From Anoxybacillus tepidamans PS2 (GTDB lineage Bacteria > Bacillota > Bacilli > Bacillales > Anoxybacillaceae): a stretch of DNA of 64,000 nt. The translations under genes and the position numbers were made by a program. This document shows, piece after piece, positions 27,485 to 40,986 of the stretch (positions within the stretch are counted from its first letter, which is position 1; each line of letters opens with the position of its first letter). The notes beneath the pieces are model-generated. The model was not told the origin of the DNA and did not search any database. It was given only the letters and a program-made list of their open reading frames with translations. Location: the NCBI RefSeq assembly GCF_000620165.1, contig NZ_JHVN01000001.1, positions 451,893 through 515,892 on the forward strand, read 5' to 3'.

Positions 27485-29303
27485 CCCAGTCATCCTCTTG
27501 AATCCGCTCAAGCGGTAATGTAAAGAAAATTGTTGTTCCCTTATGTTCTTGGCTTTTCGCCCAAATTCTCCCTCCGTGAGCTACAACCACCTCTTTTGCA
27601 ATTGCCAATCCTAATCCCGTTCCTCCCAGCTTGCGCGATCTTGCCTTATCGACACGATAAAAACGATCAAATACTTTAGCCAACTCTGATTTTGGAATAC
27701 CTACCCCTTCGTCTGTGACACTTACCAAAATTTCATCACTTAATTCCTTGGCACGAAACGTGATGTTTCCCCCTTGCGGTGAATATTTCAGCGCATTTGA
27801 AATGATATTATCAAGCACTTGTGTAATTTTATCTTCATCAATTTCAATAAAAATGGCTTCTTCAGGAATTTTTCGGATAAACTTTATGTTTTCATTTTTT
27901 GTTAATTCAAAACGGTCAATGACCTTATGGAAATATCGTGAAAAGTTGACCCATGATTTATTGAGTTTGTAATCTTTGCTATCTAATTTTGAAAGCTGCA
28001 ATAAATCATTGACTAATCGGATCATCCTTTCTGTTTCCGTTTGAGTAACTTCAATAAAGCGCGGGGCGATGTTCTCATCCCTCCATAATCCTTCTCCAAG
28101 CGCTTCTAAATAACTTTTCATCGTGGTTAACGGCGTTCGTAGTTCGTGTGAAACATTTGCTACAAATTCTCTCCGCTCCTGGTCAATCTTTTCTTGTTCG
28201 GTAATATCGTGCAATACAACAATTAAGCCGTTCACAAAGCCGGTTTCTTTCTGAATCACAGACAGCGAGGCGCGCAAAACGTATAATTCCTCATCCGTAC
28301 TAAAGTCTAAAATAAGAGAATCCGGCTCCTCAATTAACGTCTCAAATGTGTATTGCTCTTCTAGCCCAAGTACATCGATAATTGAACTTTCTAGAACTGT
28401 TTCACGTGAAACATTCAAAATATTCAACGCGGCATCATTAATTAAAATGATTCTTCCGCGTCGATCAGTGGCAATGACACCATCAGTCATATGAGCGAGC
28501 ACAAGTGCCAATTTGCGCCGTTCCCCCTCTGTTGTTGCCTGCGCTTCCTGTAACTTTTTTGTCAAATTATTAAATGTCATTGCTAATTGGCCAATTTCGT
28601 CATACCCATATACTTTTACTTTTCGAGAAAAATTGCCTTTGGTCATTGCTAGCGCTTGCTTTCTCATATCGGAAATTGGGCGGGTAATCGTCCGGGAGAG
28701 AAAAACACCTAAAACAGCTGTAATTGCAAGAGCAATTCCAGTTCCCGTTGCAAAAATGGTGTTGATTTGTTTCATCTGCGAAAATACATTTTCCATCGAT
28801 GCGATGACATAAATCGCACCTTTAATTTCTCCATTGACCTTGATTGGTGTTGCGGAAATATATATGCGATGACCTGTTTTCCGGTCAATGAACATCCGAT
28901 CAACCATCTCTCCAGTAACAAGCGCTCGCTTTACAAAAATTTCGGTCGTTCGTTTTCCTACAATGTTTTGCATATAAGGATTGGATGTTGCAAGCACTTT
29001 ACTTTTATCATCAATGACTCGCACTTCCGAAATATCTTGCGAAACGAAGTCATGCAAAAGAGAGCGTATCTCTTCTTCTAATGTTGGGCTTTTTGAGTCA
29101 CGATCCTTATTCATCGCTTGCTCTACATTATAGGCAAGCAAGGTCACTCTTTCATTTAAAGAATTTTTAAAGTTTTGGACGAGCTGAGTTTCCAGCTCTC
29201 TTACAAAGTACACCCCAATAATCTGCATCGCCACAAGAATTAATAGAACATAAATAAGCACAAACTTAAAGTGAATTGAACGAAATGGTCCTACTTTTTT
29301 CAT
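27474..29303 (-). CDS. walK: Sensor histidine kinase WalK
   Basis: 609 aa. Two membrane helices flank an extracytoplasmic Cache-like sensor; HAMP, PAS (ERRKLALVLAHMTDGVIATD), HisKA (HELRTPLTTMK, phospho-His) and HATPase (N-box, FDRFYRVDKARSRKLGGTGL, GLAIAKEVV) domains follow. WalK senses cell-wall metabolism and phosphorylates WalR; the pair is essential in Bacillus. Located 10 bp after walR. A perfect parS site is embedded in its PAS-coding region (28398-28413). Confidence 0.97.
   Translation of the reverse strand: MKKVGPFRSIHFKFVLIYVLLILVAMQIIGVYFVRELETQLVQNFKNSLNERVTLLAYNVEQAMNKDRDSKSPTLEEEIRSLLHDFVSQDISEVRVIDDKSKVLATSNPYMQNIVGKRTTEIFVKRALVTGEMVDRMFIDRKTGHRIYISATPIKVNGEIKGAIYVIASMENVFSQMKQINTIFATGTGIALAITAVLGVFLSRTITRPISDMRKQALAMTKGNFSRKVKVYGYDEIGQLAMTFNNLTKKLQEAQATTEGERRKLALVLAHMTDGVIATDRRGRIILINDAALNILNVSRETVLESSIIDVLGLEEQYTFETLIEEPDSLILDFSTDEELYVLRASLSVIQKETGFVNGLIVVLHDITEQEKIDQERREFVANVSHELRTPLTTMKSYLEALGEGLWRDENIAPRFIEVTQTETERMIRLVNDLLQLSKLDSKDYKLNKSWVNFSRYFHKVIDRFELTKNENIKFIRKIPEEAIFIEIDEDKITQVLDNIISNALKYSPQGGNITFRAKELSDEILVSVTDEGVGIPKSELAKVFDRFYRVDKARSRKLGGTGLGLAIAKEVVVAHGGRIWAKSQEHKGTTIFFTLPLERIQEDDWDEV
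28398..28413. other. parS site in walK
   Basis: Perfect 16-bp palindrome TGTTTCACGTGAAACA, the ParB/Spo0J binding sequence, within the walK coding region. Confidence 0.96.
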
Positions 29304-29313
29304 GTTGCCTCTT

Positions 29314-30027
29314 TTACTCCTGTTCCGGATTGCGCAAATAGTAACCTACGCCCCGCCTTGTCACAATCCAAGTCGGGTATGAAGGATTATCCTCGATTTT
29401 TTCTCGTAAGCGGCGAACGGTAACATCGACTGTACGGACATCCCCATAATAATCATATCCCCACACTGTTTGTAATAAATGCTCCCTTGTCATCACTTGT
29501 CCGATATGTTTAGCTAAATAGTGAAGCAATTCAAACTCACGGTGTGTTAACTCAATCGTTTCTCCTCTTTTCAAGACAACGTATGCATCGGGGCGAATGA
29601 CGAGCGATCCAATTGTAATTTCGCTCATGTCATTTTCCTCATCTTCTTGAGCGCCTGCATTCGGTTGGTGTCGGCGTAAATTCGCTTTTACACGTGCTAA
29701 CAGTTCCCTTGTACTAAATGGTTTTGTAACGTAATCATCGGCTCCTAACTCTAATCCAAGCACTTTATCAATCTCTGAATCTTTGGCTGTCAACATAATA
29801 ATTGGCATATCGTACTTTTTCCGCACCTCTCTGCATACTTCCATTCCATCTTTTTGCGGAAGCATAATATCAAGTAAAATAAGGTCCGGAACAATTTCCT
29901 CCACTTTTTGTAGTGCTTCTACTCCGTCGTATGCACAAATAACTTCATAGCCTTCCCTCTGTAAATTAAACTGTAAAATATCTGCAATTGGTTTTTCATC
30001 ATCAACGACTAGAATTCGTTTTTCCAT
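29314..30027 (-). CDS. walR: Response regulator WalR
   Basis: 237 aa, OmpR family. A receiver domain with phospho-Asp in [12 protein letters not shown] (about residue 53) is followed by a C-terminal winged helix ([20 protein letters not shown]...[10 protein letters not shown]). Controls autolysins and cell-wall turnover with WalK. First gene of walR-K-H-I-J; a well-spaced AAAGGATG precedes the ATG. Confidence 0.97.
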   Translation of the reverse strand: MEKRILVVDDEKPIADILQFNLQREGYEVICAYDGVEALQKVEEIVPDLILLDIMLPQKDGMEVCREVRKKYDMPIIMLTAKDSEIDKVLGLELGADDYVTKPFSTRELLARVKANLRRHQPNAGAQEDEENDMSEITIGSLVIRPDAYVVLKRGETIELTHREFELLHYLAKHIGQVMTREHLLQTVWGYDYYGDVRTVDVTVRRLREKIEDNPSYPTWIVTRRGVGYYLRNPEQE

Positions 30028-30145
30028 AAAAGTTCACATCCTTTCTTTATCAATGGATTCATTCCAAAGAAAAGACCCATATTAATAATGTATCATGTTA
30101 TCTACGGGAATTCACTTATTACCCATTGCCAATTGATAGGCAAAC

Positions 30146-30182
30146 GAAAAAGCATAGATACATGTCCGTATCTATGCTTTTC
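30146..30182 (-). terminator. Terminator between purA and walR
   Basis: GAAAAGCATAGATAC pairs with GTATCTATGCTTTTC, 6-nt loop, T-run on the minus strand; downstream of purA. Usable on both strands. Confidence 0.92.
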
Positions 30183-30192
30183 GTCATCGTGA

Positions 30193-31503
<1,311 letters not shown>

Positions 31504-31517
31504 TTATAAACATAGTT

Positions 31518-31546
31518 AGTGTAGCACTTTTAGTTAGTAGAGTCAA
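31518..31546 (-). promoter_or_regulatory. purA promoter
   Basis: On the minus strand TTGACT, a 17-bp spacer and TACACT, 39 bp before the purA start. The PurR element lies just upstream. Confidence 0.8.
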
Positions 31547-31548
31547 TG

Positions 31549-31591
31549 AAACACGAACATTAAATACATTGTTTAGTATTTTTATTCGTTT
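31549..31591 (-). promoter_or_regulatory. PurR operator (paired PurBoxes) of purA
   Basis: AAACACGAACATTA (31549-31562) and the inverted AAACGAATAAAAA (31579-31591) are two CGAA-type PurBoxes in opposite orientation, about 16 bp apart, upstream of the -35. PurR represses purA in B. subtilis through such paired boxes and is relieved by PRPP. Confidence 0.75.
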
Positions 31592-31638
31592 CAAGAGTTT
31601 ATAAAAAAGATTATTCGTTGCCTTTTTGATTAACAGAT

Positions 31639-33003
31639 TTAGGCTCCAGGCGGAATTTGCGCGTCATCAAATCGCCGTTCTAAATTCACAAATTTATTAT
31701 ATTCTTTAATAAACGCTAGCTGTACGGTGCCGACAGGGCCATTCCGCTGCTTAGCAATAATGATTTCAATAATATTTTTGTTTTCCGAATCTTTATCATA
31801 GTAATCATCACGATATAAAAACGCCACAATATCAGCATCCTGTTCGATACTTCCAGATTCACGAATATCGGACATCATTGGCCGCTTATCTTGTCGCTGC
31901 TCGACGCTGCGAGAAAGCTGTGATAAAGCAATAACAGGCACTTCCAACTCGCGGGCGAGCGCCTTTAACGCACGGGAAATCTCTGATACCTCTTGCTGGC
32001 GGTTCTCCTTGTTTCGTCCGCTCCCTTGAATTAGTTGTAAATAGTCAATCAGCACCATCCCTAGGCCGCTTTCTTGCTTTAGGCGGCGACATTTTGCTCG
32101 AATCTCACTGACGCGAATACTTGGAGTGTCATCAATATAAATACCCGCATTTGACAGGCTTCCCATCGCCATCGTCAATTTTCCCCAGTCTTCAGGAGTC
32201 AGTTTTCCAGTCCGCAAATTTTGCGCATTAATATTGCCTTCGGCGCACAGCATACGCATCACTAGCTGCTGAGCGCTCATCTCTAAACTAAAAATCGCTA
32301 CATTTTCATTCGTCTTCGTAGCTACATTTTGTGCAATATTTAGCGCAAAGGCCGTTTTTCCGACGGAAGGGCGGGCGGCGACAATAATTAAATCGCTGCG
32401 CTGAAATCCGGCTGTCATACGATCAAGTTCAGTAAATCCTGTAGGGATGCCTGTAATTTCACCTTTACGATTATGGAGCATTTCAATGTTATCATACGCT
32501 TGAACAAGTACATCTTTTATATTTTGGAACGTACCGGAATGCTTTCGCTGCGATACCTCCATAATTTTCTTTTCGGCCTCGGTCAATAAAACGTCGACTT
32601 CATCTTCACGAGTATAACTATCTTGGGCAATAGAGGTTGCAGTGCGAATCAAGCGCCGTAAAATCGACTTTTCTTCAACAATCCGGGCATAATATTCTAC
32701 ATTTGCAGCAGTAGGGACCGCATCCGCCAATTCACTTAAATATGACACTCCCCCGACTTCTTCAAGCGTTTTGGCATCGGCTAACTCGGCCGTGACTGTG
32801 ACTAAGTCAACCGGTTCTCCTTTGTCGGCTACTTTTAACATCGCATTGAAAATTTTTTGGTGGGCCGCACGATAAAAATCTTCTGGTATTAAAATTTCAG
32901 ACGCTGATGTTAAAGCGGAAGGATCGAGAAAAATAGCTCCCAGTACCGCCTGTTCCGCTTCAATGTTTTGTGGAGGAATGCGCTCAGTAAATAAGTCGTC
33001 CAT
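31639..33003 (-). CDS. dnaB: Replicative DNA helicase (DnaB-type, DnaC in B. subtilis)
   Basis: 454 aa. N-terminal DnaB_N domain (PPQNIEAEQAVLGAIFL), C-terminal RecA-like helicase with Walker A ARPSVGKTAFALN, Walker B VLIDYLQL and arginine-finger-region RDDYYDKDSEN. Hexameric 5'-3' helicase loaded at oriC by DnaA/DnaD/DnaB/DnaI in Bacillus. The start ATG 33003 has AGGTGG 8 nt upstream; upstream in-frame codons to 33042 are not conserved. Named dnaC in B. subtilis; the symbol dnaB denotes the family. Confidence 0.96.
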   Translation of the reverse strand: MDDLFTERIPPQNIEAEQAVLGAIFLDPSALTSASEILIPEDFYRAAHQKIFNAMLKVADKGEPVDLVTVTAELADAKTLEEVGGVSYLSELADAVPTAANVEYYARIVEEKSILRRLIRTATSIAQDSYTREDEVDVLLTEAEKKIMEVSQRKHSGTFQNIKDVLVQAYDNIEMLHNRKGEITGIPTGFTELDRMTAGFQRSDLIIVAARPSVGKTAFALNIAQNVATKTNENVAIFSLEMSAQQLVMRMLCAEGNINAQNLRTGKLTPEDWGKLTMAMGSLSNAGIYIDDTPSIRVSEIRAKCRRLKQESGLGMVLIDYLQLIQGSGRNKENRQQEVSEISRALKALARELEVPVIALSQLSRSVEQRQDKRPMMSDIRESGSIEQDADIVAFLYRDDYYDKDSENKNIIEIIIAKQRNGPVGTVQLAFIKEYNKFVNLERRFDDAQIPPGA

Positions 33004-33051
33004 CTCCTTCACCACCTTTTCGATGATATTCGACATTAACAAGTCATAAGA

Positions 33052-33097
33052 AAAATGTGATCATATGGAGAATCTCCTCCATAAAAATCACATTTTG
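33052..33097 (-). terminator. Terminator between rplI and dnaB
   Basis: AATGTGAT/ATCACATT outer stem with an inner TGGAG/CTCCA stem, then TTTTTC on the minus strand. Confidence 0.72.
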
Positions 33098-33103
33098 CAT
33101 TAA

Positions 33104-35523
<2,420 letters not shown>

Positions 35524-35561
35524 TCATGTCAGCTCCTAAATCATTAAAATAATTCACTCGC

Positions 35562-36494
35562 CTATTGAATGCGTTTCCGTAATTCAAATCCTACATCAAT
35601 TATACCTAATAGCGCAATAACACGGAAAGTAAAAAACCAAAAAAGAAAGCAAAACAACGTTCCTATAACAACAAACGCTTTTGCTATCCTTTTTTGAGCA
35701 GCTACATAGTAAAGGAAAGAGAATCCTTGAATTAAGAACAAAAATTGTAATAATAAATAAAAATTAACAACAATAATAAAGGCAAATGTCCCTTTTTCTA
35801 AAGGGAAAAACATGACAATTAAGACGAGCATATAGCACCACAAAAAAGGCTTTGGAAGCGTAAGATGACGAAATGGAGGCCACGCTCCAGTTGCCATGTT
35901 CAAACGCTTTAAAATAGGAGAAGATGCTAAAATTGTCAAATAAGCAGCCGCTAGTGCTGATAAAACGAACATCGTCGGAGTAACATATTTTAAAAGTTCC
36001 AATCCAAACTGAAAGAACTCTTGCAGCTGTTTTGGAACCTCTTGGCCCATTCCTTGCATAATATTAAAAGCCGTACGAAATGAATGATCCAGCATTGTAA
36101 TCGATTTCGCAATAATATCGATGCCAAAAAATTTAACGGAAATGATGTAATCAACGACCAGATTCACTAAAAATACTAAAGTGGTCACCATTAAAATGAG
36201 ATAACGGTTTTTTTGTTTAACGAGCAATACACCGATTACAATTCCAACCGTTCCAAACATGACGGCAACAAGCATAGACAGAAAGGAACCAATCCATGAT
36301 GAAAGGATTATGGCTGCAACAAGCAGTACGAGGCCCGCTCCATAGCCGCGCCGCATCGTTAAAATGATGAAAGGAAGAGATAAAAAGAAAGGAACAATCA
36401 TACTTAATAGCGGCACATATAAAAATACTAAAAACAGCACAATAAAAATAGCAAGCTGGATTGCTGCTTCTGTCAGCACATATGTATTTCTCAT
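35562..36494 (-). CDS. yybS: YybS family membrane protein (DUF2232)
   Basis: 310 aa with about eight hydrophobic segments, similar to B. subtilis YybS; function unknown. Upstream of gdpP and co-transcribed (38-bp gap). The chosen ATG at 36494 (MRNTYVLTEAA) follows AGGAGGGGGG; earlier ATGs to 36524 fall inside that site. Confidence 0.88.
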   Translation of the reverse strand: MRNTYVLTEAAIQLAIFIVLFLVFLYVPLLSMIVPFFLSLPFIILTMRRGYGAGLVLLVAAIILSSWIGSFLSMLVAVMFGTVGIVIGVLLVKQKNRYLILMVTTLVFLVNLVVDYIISVKFFGIDIIAKSITMLDHSFRTAFNIMQGMGQEVPKQLQEFFQFGLELLKYVTPTMFVLSALAAAYLTILASSPILKRLNMATGAWPPFRHLTLPKPFLWCYMLVLIVMFFPLEKGTFAFIIVVNFYLLLQFLFLIQGFSFLYYVAAQKRIAKAFVVIGTLFCFLFWFFTFRVIALLGIIDVGFELRKRIQ

Positions 36495-36522
36495 CGGCTC
36501 ATGCCCCCCTCCTCGCATCATC

Positions 36523-36562
36523 AAAAAAAGCAGTAAGGACTGTCCCCCTTACTGCTTTTTTT
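36523..36562. terminator. Bidirectional terminator after rpsR
   Basis: AAAAAAAGCAGTAAGG pairs with CCTTACTGCTTTTTTT (8-nt loop). Ends the rpsF-ssb-rpsR operon and insulates yybS. Confidence 0.95.
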
Positions 36563-36563
36563 C

Positions 36564-36800
36564 TTATTCGCCTGCTACATATGGCAACAATGCCATTTGA
36601 CGTGCGCGTTTAATTGCTACTGTTAATTTACGTTGATATTTTGCGCTTGTGCCTGTTACACGGCGAGGTAAAATTTTCCCGCGCTCAGAAATAAATTTCT
36701 TTAATGTATCAACATCTTTATAGTCGATATGAGTAATTCCGTTCGCTGTGAAATAGCAAACTTTACGACGTTTTGCACGTCCGCCTTTGCGTCCTGCCAT
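36564..36800 (-). CDS. rpsR: 30S ribosomal protein S18
   Basis: 78 aa. Basic N-terminus [15 protein letters not shown] and core [21 protein letters not shown]...RQMALLPY are diagnostic. Binds S6 in the platform of the 30S subunit. Third gene of rpsF-ssb-rpsR. Confidence 0.98.
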   Translation of the reverse strand: MAGRKGGRAKRRKVCYFTANGITHIDYKDVDTLKKFISERGKILPRRVTGTSAKYQRKLTVAIKRARQMALLPYVAGE

Positions 36801-36855
36801 TATGAATCCTCCTTCCTTTTTTCATGATCATATCCGAACTTTGCTTACTTTTTTA

Positions 36856-37350
36856 TTAAAACGGCAAGTCGTCATCGGAGATATCAATTGGTTGTCCATC
36901 ATGAGCAAACGGATCTTCATCGATGCGACTAAAGCCTTGATCGTTTGTGTGACGTGGGTTCTGACTTGGTCCAAATGGGTATGGCTCTCCATGATAGCCA
37001 CCTGCTGTTGTACCACGTTGCTCTGTTCCACCCTTAGGTTCAAGAAATTGAACACTATCAGCAACCACTTCGGTTACGTACACACGTTTTCCATCTTGAC
37101 CTTCGTAGCTTCTCGTTTGCAGTCGTCCGTCGACTCCTGCCAAACTCCCTTTTTTCAAGAAGTTTGCTACATTTTCTGCGGGACGGCGCCAAACGACGCA
37201 GTTAATAAAATCGGCCTCACGCTCGCCTTGTTGATTTGTAAAAGGGCGATTGACAGCCAACGTGAACGTGGCAACAGCTACTCCACTTGGAGTATAGCGC
37301 AATTCTGGATCTCTTGTAAGTCTCCCTACAAGAATTACGCGGTTAATCAT
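36856..37350 (-). CDS. ssb: Single-stranded DNA-binding protein
   Basis: 164 aa. OB fold ([21 protein letters not shown]), Gly-rich linker and the acidic C-terminal protein-interaction tip DDDLPF. ATG 37350 has AAGGAG upstream. Located between rpsF and rpsR as in all Bacillus. Confidence 0.97.
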   Translation of the reverse strand: MINRVILVGRLTRDPELRYTPSGVAVATFTLAVNRPFTNQQGEREADFINCVVWRRPAENVANFLKKGSLAGVDGRLQTRSYEGQDGKRVYVTEVVADSVQFLEPKGGTEQRGTTAGGYHGEPYPFGPSQNPRHTNDQGFSRIDEDPFAHDGQPIDISDDDLPF

Positions 37351-37376
37351 CAGAACCACTCCTTAAGATTTCGGAA

Positions 37377-37664
37377 TTATTCTTCCTCTTTTACAACAAT
37401 ATGACGAATGATGTCTTCGCTGATTTTCGCTAAACGGTCAAATTCTTGTACCGCTTTTGGCTCAGACATAACGTTTAAGATCATGTAGTAACCGTCACGG
37501 AAATCTTTGATTTCGTAAGCTAAACGACGCTTACCCCATTCTTTCACGTTTGTAATTTCCGCACCATTTTCTGTTAAGATGTTATTGAAACGCTCAACAA
37601 CCGCTTTTTTTCCTTCATCATCCATGTTTGGGCGGATAATATACATAATTTCGTACTTTCTCAT
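37377..37664 (-). CDS. rpsF: 30S ribosomal protein S6
   Basis: 95 aa. [20 protein letters not shown] start and [17 protein letters not shown] core. ATG 37664 is preceded by AGGAGGTGA; a first ATG at 37673 lies in this site. First gene of the operon, with its own promoter and leader. Confidence 0.97.
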   Translation of the reverse strand: MRKYEIMYIIRPNMDDEGKKAVVERFNNILTENGAEITNVKEWGKRRLAYEIKDFRDGYYMILNVMSEPKAVQEFDRLAKISEDIIRHIVVKEEE

Positions 37665-37737
37665 CCGAGTCACCTCCTTTTGGTCTAAACGGCTCTATAA
37701 AAGAGCAAGGAGCAATATACATTACTCACATTTTCTG
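37665..37737 (-). promoter_or_regulatory. rpsF leader with possible S6:S18 autoregulatory hairpin
   Basis: The leader holds GCTCT...AGAGC followed by CCG (37683-37706). S6:S18 are known to bind a CCG-containing hairpin in rpsF leaders of many bacteria. Fit to the motif is partial. Confidence 0.4.
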
Positions 37738-37766
37738 ATTATATCACGGCCACAAGACGGATGCAA
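37738..37766 (-). promoter_or_regulatory. rpsF promoter
   Basis: Minus-strand TTGCAT, 17-bp spacer, TATAAT, 74 bp upstream of the rpsF start. Confidence 0.85.
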
Positions 37767-37768
37767 TA

Positions 37769-38869
37769 CTATACATTAAAGCGAAAATGCATAATATCGC
37801 CGTCTTGTACTTCATAATCTTTTCCTTCTAAGCGCACTTTTCCGGCCTCGCGCGCCGCTGCCATCGAGCCGCAAGCGATTAAATCGTCATAAGAAACAGT
37901 TTCAGCACGAATAAACCCACGTTCAAAATCGGAATGTATAATTCCAGCGCATTGTGGGGCCTTCATTCCTTTACGGAACGTCCATGCCCGCACCTCTTGT
38001 TCGCCCGCTGTGAAATAAGTCGCTAAACCTAATAAACTGTATGCCGCACGAATTAACTGATCCAAGCCCGATTGCTCAATGCCTAGCTCCTGTAAAAACA
38101 TTTGTTTTTCTTCGTCGTCCAATTGAGCAATTTCCTCTTCCACCTTTGCACAAACAACGATCACTTCAGCATGATCGTCTTTTGCGAATTCGCGCACTTG
38201 CTGAACAAATGGATTTTGCTCTGGATTGGCTAGATCTTCTTCACCTACGTTAGCAACATACAGCATTGGTTTAATCGTTAATAAGTGAAGCTGCTTGACG
38301 ATTTTCATTTCTTCTTCTGTAAACGACAATGTGCGGGCTGCTTTTCCCGCTTCGAACGTCTCTTTTAAACGAACAAGAATGTCATATTCGAAAGCTGCAT
38401 CTTTATCTTTTTGCTTTGCCAGCTTGCCAACGCGGTCGATTCGTTTATCGACTGTTTCAAGATCCGCCAAAATAAGCTCCAAGTTAATTGTCTCAATATC
38501 GGCGAGCGGATCGACTTTCCCTGCTACATGCGTAATGTTTTCATCAGCAAAACAGCGAACGACTTGACAAATCGCATCGACTTGGCGAATATGCGATAAA
38601 AATTTATTTCCTAATCCTTCACCCTTACTCGCCCCTTTTACAATGCCGGCGATATCGGTAAATTCAAATACAGTAGGTACTGTCTTTTTCGGATTGACCA
38701 ATTCTGTTAATTTTTTAAGCCGTTCATCCGGCACCTCGACAACCCCAACGTTCGGTTCAATCGTACAAAACGGATAGTTGGCAGACTCCGCCCCTGCTTT
38801 TGTAATCGCGTTAAATAACGTTGACTTCCCAACGTTCGGCAAACCAACGATTCCTGCTGTTAATCCCAT
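37769..38869 (-). CDS. ychF: Ribosome-binding ATPase YchF (Obg family)
   Basis: 366 aa. G1 GLPNVGKSTLF, G3 DIAGIVKGASKGEGLG and a C-terminal TGS domain (FTAGEQEVRAWTF). Binds ribosomes and prefers ATP over GTP. Start ATG 38869 follows GAGGAG; the first ATG at 38878 is at the site. Promoter mapped at 38906-38934. Confidence 0.96.
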   Translation of the reverse strand: MGLTAGIVGLPNVGKSTLFNAITKAGAESANYPFCTIEPNVGVVEVPDERLKKLTELVNPKKTVPTVFEFTDIAGIVKGASKGEGLGNKFLSHIRQVDAICQVVRCFADENITHVAGKVDPLADIETINLELILADLETVDKRIDRVGKLAKQKDKDAAFEYDILVRLKETFEAGKAARTLSFTEEEMKIVKQLHLLTIKPMLYVANVGEEDLANPEQNPFVQQVREFAKDDHAEVIVVCAKVEEEIAQLDDEEKQMFLQELGIEQSGLDQLIRAAYSLLGLATYFTAGEQEVRAWTFRKGMKAPQCAGIIHSDFERGFIRAETVSYDDLIACGSMAAAREAGKVRLEGKDYEVQDGDIMHFRFNV

Positions 38870-38905
38870 TGTTTCCACTCCTCTTAACCGTCAACATCTT
38901 TCCTC

Positions 38906-38934
38906 ATTATAGATACTAAAAAACGAAATGACAA
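38906..38934 (-). promoter_or_regulatory. ychF promoter
   Basis: TTGTCA, 17-bp spacer, TATAAT on the minus strand, immediately after the upstream gene, 37 bp before ychF. Confidence 0.85.
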
Positions 38935-38940
38935 GCACGT

Positions 38941-40950
38941 TCATTCGCTTATTTTCTCAATGTTTACTAAACAATCATAGAGCGTGCTCCCTTGGCCGTT
39001 GTCCGATTCCCGGTCAGACGTCAATACATTGACGCTTCCCCCAAATTTTTCCCATTGGCCCTCATCGATATTGATAACTTTTCTATGGGCTTTCTTTAAA
39101 ATTTTCACTGTTCCCACAAGCTGACCACGATCATTGAACACTTTTGCTTTGTCGCCATCTTCTAATCCTTTTTCCTCCGCGATATCTCGAGATACTTCAA
39201 TTTTAATCGACTGCATCGACTCAATTAAATGGTAGTGCTGCGAATGATTGGAACGAAGCGGATGAATCGTTAACAAGCGATACGGATATTTTTTCGCTAG
39301 TTCCTTGTTTTCCGCTTCCGACTCAGCAGGATACATCATTTTAAGTTGTCCGTCTATTCCTTTCTTCTTAGCCAACAAAGATGTAAATTCAAATTTGCCG
39401 CTTGGTGTTTGGAATGTGTAATCGTCCCATGGTACCGGTTTTACCGGGAGAAGTAAATGTTTTTCTTTTTTCAGTCTTTCTAGTGTAATACCGTACTTTT
39501 CAAGACCGCTGAGCCCCATTTGCAAAAATTCGTCCCTTGAAAAAGAAAAATCGGCGCCAAAACCTAATCGATTCGCTAATTGCGTCCATATCCAAAGATC
39601 CGGTTTCGCCTCTCCCGGCGGCTGTACAAGCGCTGGTCCGTAATTGACATAAGCGTGATACATGGACGAATAATAAATGTCCTCTTCTTCAAATACAGTT
39701 GTCGTTGGCAGCACATAGTCGGCCAATTGCGCCGTATCGGTCATAAACTGTTCCAAAACAACGACTGTTTCCACTGACTGAAACGCTCTTTTAACAACAT
39801 TCGTGTTTGGTACTTGGGTCAATGGATTACCGCAAGTAACAATAATCATTTTTATTCCCGGATCGGTCGCTTGCAAAATTCCTTCCGCCTGCTTCATCAT
39901 GGTGAATGTTCGAGATTTTGTCTTTCGTTCTGGTAAAGTTAATGCAGCAATGTTAAAGCTTTGCCCAACTTGTAAATTGCCAAAATTGGCCCCGCCCCCA
40001 CGAATGCCGATATTCCCACTCATTGCTACTAACGCATCAATAAGTCGAATCGTATTTCCACCATTGGCATATCGTTGCATTCCAAGCCCTAGGTATGTCA
40101 TCGTTGGGCGGTTTCCGTATATAAACGCTAACGAAGTAATCGTATCGCGTTCAACTCCAGTTAATTGTTCAATTTCCTCTATTGTAATACTTTGCAATAA
40201 GGTTTGGACATCCTCAAACCCGATTGTATAGTTCTCAATAAAATTCCGGTCTTCTAGTCCGAGGCGCAGCAACTCTTTCATGATTCCGATCGCTAAGAAC
40301 CCATCCATTCCTGGTGTGACTGACACATACATATCAGCCATTTGTGCTGTTTGGTTAAAAATAGGGTCAATAACAACAAGTTTTATCCCTTGCTTTTTCG
40401 CAGATTGGAGATGGCCGAATAAATGCATGTTGGTTCGCGCCACATTTCGCCCCCATATGATGACATGCTTGCTGTTATAAATGTCTTCGGGAGCGTGGCT
40501 ATAAGAGTTTCCGAAATCCCATGTTTGCGCCTCTATTCCTGCCCCCCAACAAAGACTCCCTGTTAATTCAGTGACTCCTCCATAACAATTAAAAAAGCGT
40601 CGATCTAAATTTTTTAATAGCCCGTTATTGGCATAGTCGTGACTATGGAGAACAGCGGTTGTTCCGTATTTATTTTTAATCTTGCGCATTTTCTCTGCAA
40701 TTTCGTCTAACGCTTGCTCCCAAGAAACGCGAGTCCATTCGCCGTTCACTTTTTTTAGAGGATAAAGCAACCTTTCTTTCGAATTTGTGCGTGCCTCTAG
40801 CATTCGCCCTCGCCCACAAATTTTTCCTTGTGTAATCGGATGAAGGTCATCTCCCTCCACTTTTATTACCTTTCCGCCGTCAACCGTCACTTTAAATCCG
40901 CATGTATCCCAGCAGTTTAAAGGACAGGACGAAATATGAACTTCCGCCAT
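38941..40950 (-). CDS. yyaE: Molybdopterin oxidoreductase (YyaE-like)
   Basis: 669 aa, close to B. subtilis YyaE (667). An N-terminal [4Fe-4S] domain with Cys in SSCPLNCWDTCGF and KICGRG is followed by the molybdopterin-binding fold (GGGANFG, YVLPTTTVFEEED) and a C-terminal beta-barrel. DMSO-reductase superfamily; the substrate is unknown. No signal peptide is seen (cytoplasmic). No partner subunit or Mo-cofactor gene is adjacent. Confidence 0.92.
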   Translation of the reverse strand: MAEVHISSCPLNCWDTCGFKVTVDGGKVIKVEGDDLHPITQGKICGRGRMLEARTNSKERLLYPLKKVNGEWTRVSWEQALDEIAEKMRKIKNKYGTTAVLHSHDYANNGLLKNLDRRFFNCYGGVTELTGSLCWGAGIEAQTWDFGNSYSHAPEDIYNSKHVIIWGRNVARTNMHLFGHLQSAKKQGIKLVVIDPIFNQTAQMADMYVSVTPGMDGFLAIGIMKELLRLGLEDRNFIENYTIGFEDVQTLLQSITIEEIEQLTGVERDTITSLAFIYGNRPTMTYLGLGMQRYANGGNTIRLIDALVAMSGNIGIRGGGANFGNLQVGQSFNIAALTLPERKTKSRTFTMMKQAEGILQATDPGIKMIIVTCGNPLTQVPNTNVVKRAFQSVETVVVLEQFMTDTAQLADYVLPTTTVFEEEDIYYSSMYHAYVNYGPALVQPPGEAKPDLWIWTQLANRLGFGADFSFSRDEFLQMGLSGLEKYGITLERLKKEKHLLLPVKPVPWDDYTFQTPSGKFEFTSLLAKKKGIDGQLKMMYPAESEAENKELAKKYPYRLLTIHPLRSNHSQHYHLIESMQSIKIEVSRDIAEEKGLEDGDKAKVFNDRGQLVGTVKILKKAHRKVINIDEGQWEKFGGSVNVLTSDRESDNGQGSTLYDCLVNIEKISE

Positions 40951-40986
40951 AATCCTTCATCCCCCTTATACAAATAACATGAGGAG

